Shown in pieces: positions 9,014 through 18,642 of a stretch of DNA of 34,814 nucleotides; position 1 is the first letter of the stretch; every line of letters begins with the position of its first letter. A program made the translations under genes and the position numbers. The DNA comes from Mesotaenium endlicherianum (Eukaryota; Streptophyta; Zygnematophyceae; Zygnematales; Mesotaeniaceae), in NCBI GenBank assembly GCA_009602735.1, contig WELA01009477.1, forward strand, positions 282,024 to 316,837, read 5' to 3'. Under the pieces are notes generated by a model that was not told the DNA's origin, did no database searches, and was given only the letters and a program-made list of their open reading frames with translations.

Positions 9014-11781
9014 CTACGCTGGCATTGGGGACGCCTCGTCGCAAGAGCAGACTGCTATGTCGGCTTGTTGGGCTGCGCCTAATGGGTGCTTGCGAGCTGT
9101 CAGCCGGTTGAAGCGCGCCCGTTCGCCACTCGCAAAAGCCCGGGCTGGGAGCGTGTCGCTGGCAGGAGCGTACAGAGCTCCACACGCGTCGTAGTCGGTG
9201 CTGGCTTCGCGAGCGTGTAGGCGGGCAATCTCGGCCTCGGCCGCTATTAGGATGTTGTTGAGGGCGTCGTAACTGTAGTGGTCCTTGCCAGGCGTCATCA
9301 CGGCGCTGGTCGTGGCCGTGGCCGCCGTCATCGCGGGTCGTCCGCCAGTGCGCGGGTCACGCGTGTCCCCCTGGCCTGCTGTATCGGAGGATCTGTCCCG
9401 AGCACGCCCGTTCTCGAGGTCGCGGTTCTTTTGCAGGCAAACGACCTGCAGATGGCCGGCCTTGCTGCAGTATGTGCAGTCGTTGGGCTTGCTGTTCTGC
9501 GCAAGCGTGCAGTTATGGCAAGAGTGGCCCATCTTCTCACAAGACCAGCAGAGGTCGCTCGTCGTGGCGGCCATAGAGATACGGCCGCGCGGCGCTCCGC
9601 GCTGCTGAGTCTGCTGGTGAAATGAATCTTGCTTATTCAAGATTAATATATTTCATTCAAATATAAAAGATCAGAGATAGGTGGAAGCGTGTGAAATCAG
9701 GGAGCGATCTTTGCCCTTATAATGACTTCCGTTTACTCATCTATAGCCCTTGACTCACTTATTGTAGCGTGCCATAGTTGCACACGAATACAAGGCACAA
9801 GAAAGAGGCGAGCTTGAGGACTAGAGCTTCTCCTTTAGAAACTCCTGACCTCTTGCCTACCAGGCATACAAGCATGTGTAAGCACATACACAACATCAGG
9901 GGACTGAATAGCAAAGGCGCTCTCATTCAGATGACCATAAAGTAGCTCAAACACATCCCACTGACTTAGGTGCAAAAACCATGGAATCTGTCCGCTGTGT
10001 GACCCCAAAGTGTCAGAGGGCATAACTCTGTCAATACTACTCCAAATTGAGCAAACTTAACGGCAACAGATGCATCTTGACGAGACCTTTCCAAAAAGTC
10101 CTAGTTCGCTCCAAATGAAGCGCAAACAAAGCAGCCATGACAATGTTCGTGAAGGCTGGTCATTAGAACAAACCCAAAAAGTGCACACATCACTTGCAAG
10201 TAGAAATCCGACTGTAAAGCCTACTGTCCAGAATGAGGGACCACGAGATCCCAGCCTGCTATGTACCTAGTGACCACCTGGTTGACCACGGCGCAAGGTA
10301 CGCCGTTTCGTGGGAAACCCGTTAAGTTGGGACCCACGGATCTAGGTATAACGACCATATTAATTGGTCGGTTGACTGAAGTCCTCACTGTTCAGTTGAC
10401 TGACGACGGCTCCACCTACCCAGGAGTTAACCACACTGGTAGGACATCGGTTTACCGAATCTCAGCCGACCTCCCGACTTTCAGTATACTACGGTCACAT
10501 GTGCCAATCTACAAATAACAATCTAAATGAATATGTCTATCCTCAGCGTACTGGAGCTGAGTATATTGACTAATATCAAGCGAGCTTACTATATGTCAAC
10601 CTACTGATATTATATCCTGTATATAACTGATATATAAATCACAGCAAACCACACTATGATACAAAAGTCATCTTGCTGACCTTTTCAACAAAGTCAGCAA
10701 ACTACACTATGGTACAAAAGTCATCCTGCAGACCTTTTTGACAAAGTAAGTATACTCGCATTACATTGACATACATTCATTTAGATGAACTCGCACATGT
10801 GAGTATATAGACATAATACTTATTTAGTGTTATATTTATATATGCAATTAATTAAATAGATAATGAACTGATTCATTACAGCTGGGGCAGCTGCGAGCAC
10901 TGCCGCTACTGCTGCTGGGGCTGGCGTGCAGGGGCTGGTCGCGTCGTGAAAGATGGCAATATCGTGGCCTCCTGCCGTATGCCTGTAGATGCGAGGCCCA
11001 CACGGTCGCTGATGTTGCTCAGTGCGGCTGCCAGGCTCTGCTTCTCAAGTGAGAGGTAAGCATCCTTTAGCGAGTATTCAGAACCCTTGCGATCGATGAG
11101 AGGGGCGATAGCTCTCTCCCTCAGACGCGGCTCTACGGCATGCAAGAAGATCTTCGCTGCCTCTCGGTCAGTAACCGTGCCCACGTCTTTGCGTAGGTGG
11201 GTCAGACGTTGGTACATCATGCAGATCATCTCGTTCTTGCGGCGGAAGAAGTGGTGCAGCTCGTACACCTTCTCCTTTGTGGCGGTCTGGAAATCCTATC
11301 TGAGGACGTCCCAGAAGGCCTGCACTGGGTCAGCTAGTGGGGTCTTAACGTCCCCCACCAGCTCCGTGCGCGTGAGGATCCTGGCTGCCTTCTCTCGGTA
11401 GGTGTCGCGAACCTCGTAGAGAAGGCAACGCATGAGCGTACCAAACACCTGGCGCTTAGTGAGCGCGGGCGTCTTGAGCTTAGCGTTTTCGAAGTCAGCC
11501 TCGAACTCGGAGATAGTGTCGTCCAGATCACAGGTGCCTAGCCTGCCGCTGAAGCGGAAGAGGAAGGCCCTGTATACCTTTGTATCCTGGTTACCTGCCA
11601 TGGAGTACAAGTGATCGTAGTGAGTCCACTGAAGAGTGGTCTCCTGGACGGCCGTAGGCTGAGGAGGCACCAAGTGCCCCTCCTCGAGGGGATCAGTGAT
11701 AGTACGGAGATCTGAGTCTGAGTCCTCGCTACTAACCCCTTTGTAGTAAGGCTGATAAGATAGCCCACTACGGGTAGGCAT
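9014..11781 (-). pseudogene. Element E gag, interrupted by a solo LTR
   Basis: The start ATG is 11781-11779 (MPTRSGLSYQ). The upstream portion (11781-10886) resembles a retrotransposon capsid with the segment FQTATKEKVYELHHFFRRKN. It carries a premature TAG at 11298-11296 and another TAG at 10908-10906 (after PQQQ, probably from CAG). The solo LTR and one target copy then intervene. Beyond it the same frame continues from 9612 with two CCHC knuckles (CWSCEKMGHSCHNC and CTYCSKAGHLQVVC) and ends at TAG 9014. Without the insert this is about 500 codons. The TTG-initiated frame that seems to start at 9640 lies inside the LTR and is not a real start. Function: capsid assembly and RNA packaging. 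Confidence 0.75.
9618..10880 (-). repeat. Solo LTR (1263 bp), C/G-related family, with GCTGG target duplication
   Basis: The plus strand begins TGAAATGAATC and ends GATTCATTACA. These are the same termini as the element C LTR (minus-strand TGTAATGA...CATTTCA). It shares an internal block with C around 10400-10475 (ACCCAGGAGTTAACCACACT). Perfect 5-bp duplications GCTGG flank it at 9613-9617 and 10881-10885. Removing the LTR and one GCTGG rejoins the element E gag frame. No internal coding region is present, so it is a solo LTR left by recombination. It is much longer than C's 720 bp. Confidence 0.88.
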
Positions 11782-13533
11782 ACGCTGAAGACTCTAATTG
11801 CATGCAGGCAAAGAGAGATCTCTTTAGAAGTAAGGAATGTGTACTCTCCAGAGTAAGTACCTCGAGACTGTAATAAGGTAGGAAAACAACTAATGAAGTC
11901 TGGCCCAAAAGATCACTGGAAGCACATCATGATCTTCAAGAGTAGTCCTATGGCAGGGTTTAAGTTGTGACTTTGCTCACCACTTGTGAAGTTCTGCTAG
12001 TGACTAGAAGCCAGAAGGGCTTGCTCTTCACAAGAGAGAAACTCAGTGGTCCTGAAAACACAAGAGATAAAAGTGTAAGCTTTATTGATAACTATGTGGC
12101 TTACAGCTGGCATAATTGGACTTCTAAAATGATGTCCTTCTAAGGGCATCTACTACTATATACTCCCTGCAAAATCGGCGCTGAAGGCGGCGTGTTCAAT
12201 GCGCACTGTCACACTAGGAGGCTCTCCTAAGTCCACAAAAGTGGAGGTAAGGCACGTACTAGTTCTCTCATTGGCTAAGCACAACATACACCAATAAAAT
12301 ATAATGCAAGTAAGCGGATGCATGGCTCTCATTGGCGGAGCTTACCTCCAGTAATGCTACCTAGATAGTGCCTCAAAAGTAGATTTGAAACGTGAGGAAG
12401 CTTCCTCTAAGAATGAGTGATGCAGTCACCAAGTTATAGCTCAAATGGTGCTCATACACTATACTAATGCATGCTAAGTGTACTTTATCAAGCTCGCGGA
12501 TTTGTATGCTAATGGCTAGAGGTCTTTGGGGTCGCAAAGAGCCAACAATGTGACCTTTGGGCACATTGGGTCACGAAATGGCCTTTGGCGAAATCCGCTA
12601 GGGGCCGGTAGGTGGCGCGGACTAGATTGCAAATATATCGCTCGACACTTGACCAAATGGTGCGCAACCAATGCCGTTCGGAAGGTGACGCAACGCTCTA
12701 CACTTTAGCGACTTGGAATGCTAGCAAAGGTCAACATATGAACGCATGAAGCAAGGTCAAAGTTGACCTTCCTAGGTCGATGGTTGACACACGTGTATTT
12801 TGGCAGGGGCGACAATCCCAACCTAATGAGTCATGACAGCAGACATGCTAGAAAACAGCTGTGCAACCCATGCTCGCAACTTGAAATCCAGTTTTGGTGA
12901 AGAACCCACCCTCCCAATTGCATTTAATGCGACTCGGAAGGTTTCGAATTATTTGCGATTCCAAAGACCTCACGTGAGAATGGCTAGTACCGCCTCGTTT
13001 ACATATTGCCGTGCTCCAGGGACTGACGTCGAGCGTGCGATAAAATTGTACTCACTGATGACCTCGTTTGCTGTCGGATGTTGGCAGTGCGCCGGGGCAC
13101 CAATGAAGGAAATACTGCCCGGGCTGCTCACTTTTTTGTGGCCAGTCATTTCGCACCCGGACCGAGCTCGCTGCACCTTGCCTGGATAGAATTGACACCT
13201 CGTTGACCGGGTATCCCGTAACGTATCGAACGCGACTCGCCCGCTTCTTTTTTAGGCGTGAAATTGGGAATTAGTGTAAACCAATATTTTTTGTCCCAGT
13301 TGTCGCTCCGTGCGAAGCAATTACCACACGTGCGAGCGAAGAACCAAAAGCGTGCGGACAAGCAAGACGGCCGACAACAACTCAAGCGATAAAAAGAAGA
13401 AGGGCCTACTAAAGCTTCACATACACAAAAAGCAGATGAATCAAACAAAATCCCTTGAGGAAGAGTTCGTATCCCTACATATGGAATACGAATACGAAGC
13501 ATTGGTATAACGAATATGTATTAGAGATACACG
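11782..13533. other. Non-coding stretch upstream of element E gag
   Basis: It should contain E's leader and perhaps its 5' LTR, but no PBS or LTR terminus could be fixed. A 10-bp inverted repeat TGGAGGTAAG / CTTACCTCCA is present (12242-12251 and 12341-12350), enclosing two copies of CTCTCATTGGC (12265-12275, 12326-12336). The short ORFs here have no recognisable content. Confidence 0.5.
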
Positions 13534-14037
13534 TGTAGTGATTTGAGTTATAATATGTTAGTTTGGTTATATTTTAATGCTTTTGAAAATATATGGAGTA
13601 GTATTGTGTGGATTCAAGTGTGAATAGATACTCTAGTGACTTGGTTTATGTCCTTTGAACCTTCTAAGGCATTTTCAAAGTCAGAGGAAGGACCTAGTAA
13701 AACTCCATGTGGCAAAAGTCAAATGTGCCATTTTTAGGTCGAAAGGACATGTGTACATTATTCTAGAAAGAAGTGGCAAGTTTTGAGATGTGTTGGGTGC
13801 CAACATATCAACATGCACCTTTCCTAGAAATTACTTATGTAGCAAGTATATAAACAAGAGCTAGAACATAGAAAGGCATTCCAGGATCACTCTTGTACTT
13901 GCCAAATTCCAGAAATATATAAACTTTTAAGAAGCAATCTCTCTTCTGAGAAGCTACCACTTGTGTTCAAAGATCCTTGTCTTGAATAGATAAAGTATTG
14001 TATTTTACTAAGTACTTTATCTATCTGTTTCCCTACA
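13534..14037 (+). repeat. Solo LTR of the element B family (504 bp)
   Basis: It begins TGTAGTGATTTGAG, carries TATATAAA at 13847-13854 and ends CTATCTGTTTCCCTACA. It is similar along its length to 7808-8337. The flanks are ACACG (13529-13533) and ATACG (14038-14042), a near-perfect 5-bp duplication, and no element interior adjoins it. It is therefore a separate solo insertion and not the partner of the LTR at 7808. Confidence 0.8.
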
Positions 14038-15069
14038 ATACGTGTAAAATATGAAAATACGCCTGTAATTCTATTTTCCAAGATTCTTGGAAAAGATAGA
14101 AAGCTCCATAACATCCACAATACTTTGGAACTTTGAGCGCGTTTGGCCGCGAATGGTAGAGGATTCAATATGCTACAAGCAGAAAGTGCTAAAAAGAAAA
14201 AAATGATATCAACCTTTTATATTCACGTTTTTTAGGCGCGATTCTTTGGTATTTTCATAATACGTGGAATACGTGGTATAACGTGATGCTCGTGGACCAA
14301 TACGCGAGTATTCCATAACTAGGTTCAAATCATATGTTTCAAACAGGCTTTTGAAACTCCAGAACGCTAACAGTAATAGATTGTAGTTCTTACAAAATTA
14401 TCAAAATTACTCAATACCTCATAGTATGGGAATAGGAACAACCAAGAAAATAAACTTGACACACAGTTTATTTTGTAAACAAGCACTTTGCATATTTGCA
14501 CCAAATCTACGATATAAAACATGCAAATTAAACATCAATAAATAAAATATCTTATAGGTAGCTCAACAAAATCTAAACATGTCCTCTCCTTATATTTTCC
14601 ATCTCATACGAAAAACAATCAGGTATGAAATAAAAATGCGCGACAGATCATTCACTCTAACAACTAATGGGTATTCATTGTCGAGCAACGAGTGTCGCCC
14701 ATACCGAACACCTGATGAAATAACTACATACTGTCCCACATGCAAAAGCATACAATACGCTAGTACAAATTGTAAACATTGAAACAACACAAGGGTTGTC
14801 GCTCATCTAAAAACTAACATCTCAAGAATTTGGAATGTATTTACATTATTACATAATCAACGACACAATCGATATGTCAATGGAATCTGATACCATATTA
14901 CGATTCGAAATCAAAACACAAAGAAAACTAAATCAAATAAGCTCACATACATGCACAAAATAGTTTCACTTTGATTGATACAATTAATATCGCGAATGCA
15001 AGCGGTGGCACCAACAATATTCTAAATCTCCTCTCCCTCTCTCTCTCTATTTCTCCCTCCCTCTCTCTC

Positions 15070-15111
<42 letters not shown>

Positions 15112-15131
15112 NNNNNNNNNNNNNNNNNNNN

Positions 15132-15212
<81 letters not shown>

Positions 15213-15736
15213 GTTGACAACTAGCTGTTTGTGACCAAAATAGTGTGAAGGCATATCAATAAAGAATTTGACATGTCAATTATTAGTGAATGTGGGAAAT
15301 TGGTGAAATTGAGGTTTGGCATGCCAGGGATGGATTTTGGCTAAAATTGTCCATGGATGGAACACGATTGTGTGTGACCCATATTGACTTGGCTATAAAT
15401 ATATTAGACTCTCACCGCTTGAGTGACCACATGCATCGTGGCCGCCACGCCTGTCAAACGCTAGGTTAAATGTTACCAGTTGGCGTATTAACATTGAGAC
15501 AGGCAATAAAATAACAGAGGCAAGATAATTACTAGCCAATGTATAAGAGGTATGAGTCGGCTGGTCGATTTGATGTGGGCAAGATACGTGGATGAGTAGA
15601 CATGTTTTGTATTGGAAGCAATAGTGCACGCATTTCTGAGTGTCATAATCCAAGCTAGGTAGCATTGACAGAGCAGGTACTAACACATCTAAGAGCCATC
15701 AGCTTTGTACTCAATCTCCGACAAATTATATGAAGG
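14038..15736. other. AT-rich intergenic stretch
   Basis: No gene is supportable. The stretch contains tracts rich in AATACG/ACGTGG near 14260-14320 and the (TC)n/(AC)n microsatellite. ORFs at 14579-14790 and 15393-15686 show no recognisable domain. Confidence 0.5.
15047..15211 (+). repeat. (TC)n microsatellite followed by (AC)n, containing an N gap
   Basis: Long TC dinucleotide runs lie on both sides of 20 N at 15112-15131, then pass into (AC)7-8. The 20-base gap is a placeholder for an unresolved repeat length. Long Arg-Glu or Leu-Ser translations over this span are repeat artefacts. Confidence 0.97.
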
Positions 15737-16325
15737 TATAATGAGTCAATGTGTTAATATATATATCAATTTTACTAAATGGAATAGTTAACAAGGTATG
15801 TTAAGCTTTAGTATATATTCAGTACGATGAGTATGCCGAGAGTAGCAAGATAAAGTCTACTCAAATCAGCTTGCTGACACATTCTTTGACAACCAATTGA
15901 CCGCCTTAAGCAAACTAGCAAACAGCCTAGTAGTGCATCTATCATGATCTACTAAATGAATTGCCAATGACGCCTTGAGCGGATGAATATTGAGTTTATG
16001 GGGTTGGCTGTGGACTCGGGTTGGCCGAGGTCCTATTGACGAGGTTAACTCCCGAGTAGGCAATGCCATCGCATTGACGTTGAACAGTACGTTCTCATTC
16101 CATGCTATGTACTAAAACTGCTACCATGTTTGGCATCCAGATCGAGGCCAATTTTTATACAAAATTACTGAGAAAGCATCTAAATCCAAAGCTGCAAGCC
16201 GTTACACCTACTGCATACTAACCGTGCTTATGTAGGAATTTATCGGTTGCATTCTCGATGCATGTTACTTGCATTTGATTTGTGAGAATTGCTTACGCGA
16301 GTTGTGTTGTGCTTTTGCACTTTAA
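15737..16325 (+). repeat. 5' LTR of gypsy element G, left part
   Basis: It starts TATAATGAGTC (ancestral TGTAATGAGTC as in element C). It aligns along its length, with many substitutions, to the element C LTR read in the opposite orientation: ATCAGCTTGCTGACACATTC near 15865, AGGTTAACTCCCGAGTAGGC near 16040, then up to TTGCACTTTAA. It stops at TTAA (16322-16325), where the piggyBac element begins. The LTR resumes at 28096. Together the pieces give about 677 bp. Confidence 0.85.
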
Positions 16326-16375
16326 CACTAGGTTTTCTATGGGACCATATATGGTCCTCGGACCATATATGGTCT
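16326..16375 (+). repeat. Left terminal inverted repeat and palindromes of the piggyBac-like element
   Basis: The CACTAGG terminus is followed by a perfect 16-bp palindrome GGACCATATATGGTCC (16342-16357). Three bases later comes a second copy, perfect over 14 bp (16361-16374). The pair is a likely transposase-binding array. Confidence 0.8.
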
Positions 16376-16611
16376 AGCTAACCTCCATTTTTCAGCGCTG
16401 ACCTCCAGGGTGCTACAGTTGACAAATGGTACAATCTATGGCTCAAACAAATCGTACAGACTTGAACCTCAGGCAAAAAAATGCAAAATGGTCTTCCGAT
16501 CATTAACGACAAAGTTAGAGTCAAAAGAGTGAGGTTCAAAGTTCAGGTTCACAACGAAATTTCGGGTGAAAATTCTGTCATACCCGAGGTCACTAAGAAG
16601 CTCTAAGAGCC

Positions 16612-17818
16612 ATGGCCTCTTGTTCAAATGCGCCAAAAATTGTTGTGGGTAGTAAGTTACTCATCCCTGCTACCTCCTGGGGAGATGCATGGGCGAAAAA
16701 GACATTTGGATAGTATTACATAAAGTTTTTCTTAGTCAAAATTGTGTGAAAAGAGGTTGTGAGGACTAAAAAGGAGAACTCATGGCTCATAGAAGTGTTG
16801 TATGACAAAGAAAAGAAGCAATGGGAGGCATGGCAGGTCAGACAGTACCTATCTACTATGCCCGAAGAGTCCTGGTTTCATTCCGAGCCGCGTGTACTTT
16901 GTTTTGGCTCGGTTTCCTCAGGGGCCTCTTTACTTGCAAATTCTTGGGAGGCTGGCAGTCAAGGTCTAATTTCTTCCTCCCAAGACCCGAACGATGACTC
17001 CCAGCCAAGGTCTAATGATGCTGATGAGGAGGAGGAGGAGGAGGACGAGGATACTATGAGGAAGAAGGGCAGGCCTGACACCGGAAAGGGTAAGCAGGTG
17101 CTGCTTACTGTTCCTGTAGATAGAAATGAGAAAAGGGAGAGGAGGAGGAAGGCCAAACTAAGTCAGAAGAAGAGGAATAGCAGCAGTTATAAGAAGGCTG
17201 CAGGTGTCAGTGATGAGGAGCTGCATTCCTTTTATGGTGAGCTGGAAAAAGAAGGAGATCCCCTTGGAGGAGGAGCACCTTCGGGAAGGTACAGCTGAGG
17301 AGGAGTACAATTGGAGACCTCCAGTTCATGGTGAGAAGTATCCATGTAGGCAGCAGCCAAGTGGCTCTTCAACCTCTGGACTGAGAGGTGTCAATCCAAA
17401 GACAATTCTGAAGTACACTCTCTTTGCTGTGCTGTGCCTGTTCATAGGCATAGACTGGTTTGAACTGCTTGTCAATGAGACAAATGCATATGCAAACTTG
17501 AACAAGGCCAAAGATTGGAAGCCGGTTACTCTCATTGAGATGGTTGTATGGCATGGTCTTTACCTTGCCATGGCCTTGAACCCTCTGCGTAGGATACCTT
17601 ATTATTGGAGGTCTGATACAAGTGGACCCATCAGATTTCCTTCCTTTGGAACCTTCATGTCCAGGAACAAGTGGCAGGAGATAAAAATATATTTTCACCT
17701 CAAGTCAGACTTGGGTAGGGAGTGCTTTCCTAAGACCTTTGGGACCTACAGGCTGTGGCAGTGTCTGCCTATCATAGATAGGTTGAGGCACAGGTTGAAA
17801 GCCCACTACAATCCTAGG
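16612..17818 (+). pseudogene. piggyBac-like transposase, N-terminal half
   Basis: The likely start is ATG 16612 (MASCSNAPKI), with in-frame TAG 16711 and TGA 16747 before the long open frame through 17298. The N-terminal piece (SWGDAWAKKTFG then SWLIEVLYDKEKKQWEAWQV) looks like a small chromatin-reader-type beta fold, not the usual piggyBac start; that is inference. An acidic run (DEEEEEEDEDT, near 17023-17060) and a basic run follow. A frameshift between about 17240 and 17298 leads to the transposase fold (PLRRIPYYWRSDTSGP, FGTFMSRNKWQEIKIYFHL). The frame is cut at codon AAT-CCT-AGG (17810-17818) by element C and continues at 26320. Confidence 0.82.
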
Positions 17819-18557
17819 GGAAATGAATCGACTTACCAAATAGGCGATTAACAATTAATAAAGATCTTTATATCAGCAAGTAATCTTTATGGTATTTCCG
17901 TCAACTGGTTTAACGGCAAAGGACAACACACTAGCAGTGGATAATACTCGTCAGTCAAATGCGAGTAAACTAGCATCAATAATGCAAATCAGTAAACTCG
18001 TACATAATCAAGGTTAGAAGACAGTGCGTATCAATGGCTTCTCGCCTTGGATTCAGATCTCTCTTAGTAAGCTGTACAAGAGAGTTGGCCTCGTTCCCGA
18101 ATGCCGAACTCGAGAGCAATGCCTAGCATATGTACATGGAATGAGTTTACTGTTCAACGGTCAGTGCGATGGCACCGCCTACCCGGGAGTTAACCACGTT
18201 GGTAGGACCTCGGTTAACCAAATCCACCGCCATCTCCCATCATNCACCACCATCTCCCATCATCCCGAATCGCCATCCATCATAGGGATGTCATCTGGCC
18301 ATTCATCTAGCATACCACACTTAGATGCATATCGAGGCAGTTCGCTGCTACCGAGTCCGGAAGTCAGCTGGCTGTCAAGAATGTGTCAGCAAGCTGACTT
18401 AAGGTGACCTCAGCCTGCTACTTCGGGCCGAGTCATTAAACTGATATTAAATATAAAGTCCAGCAGACTGATCATTAACTAGAGTTCAGCAGGCTGAACT
18501 TCTTTAACCATATTATTTAAATGAATATTATGTCAACTAATATACTGACTCATTACA
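17819..18557 (-). repeat. 3' LTR of element C (739 bp)
   Basis: It matches 25595-26314 nearly end to end. It is longer mainly because of a 20-bp tandem copy of CACCACCATCTCCCATCAT next to an N (18244). Its outer terminal base is G where the other copy has T, so the outermost TG is lost. On the minus strand it begins TGTAATGAGTCAG. Confidence 0.95.
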
Positions 18558-18570
18558 ATCCCTCCAACTT
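18558..18570 (-). other. Polypurine tract of element C
   Basis: The minus strand reads AAGTTGGAGGGAT directly followed by the LTR start TGTAATG. This is the expected place and composition for the plus-strand primer. Confidence 0.75.
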
Positions 18571-18642
18571 ATCATGTTGTTGCCTCGACAACACTAACAC
18601 TAATAACAGCGTGCTGTCCCTTCCGGCCCCATCCTACTGCCA

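Larger units (their letters stand above)
8338..11781 (-). mobile_element. Retrotransposon E, gag and following region, truncated by element B
   Basis: A GC-rich minus-strand element begins with a gag ATG at 11781 and runs leftward to 8338, where the element B LTR begins. A solo LTR (9618-10880) splits it. The remainder of its pol should lie on the far side of B, outside the window. Its 5' LTR is expected to the right of 11781 but I could not delimit it. Base composition (high GC) differs sharply from the AT-rich LTRs inserted in it. Confidence 0.65.

Noticed and set aside
9014..9640. Independent 208-aa zinc-knuckle gene starting at 9640
   Set aside because: Its apparent TTG start is inside the solo LTR; it is the C-terminal part of the element E gag that begins at 11781.
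12833..13502. Overlapping 118-aa ORFs on both strands
   Set aside because: Neither shows domain content; overlapping frames of similar length on both strands suggest chance.
7808..14037. A single 6.2-kb element bounded by two direct LTRs
   Set aside because: Outer flanks do not match (GGTGA versus ATACG), the right copy has its own target duplication, and the interior is a minus-strand gag belonging to another element.
14943..15254. Long Arg-Glu or Leu-Ser repeat proteins
   Set aside because: They are translations of the (TC)n/(GA)n microsatellite across an N gap.
15393..15686. 97-aa minus-strand ORF
   Set aside because: No recognisable motif, AT-rich non-coding context, no start or splice context to support it.
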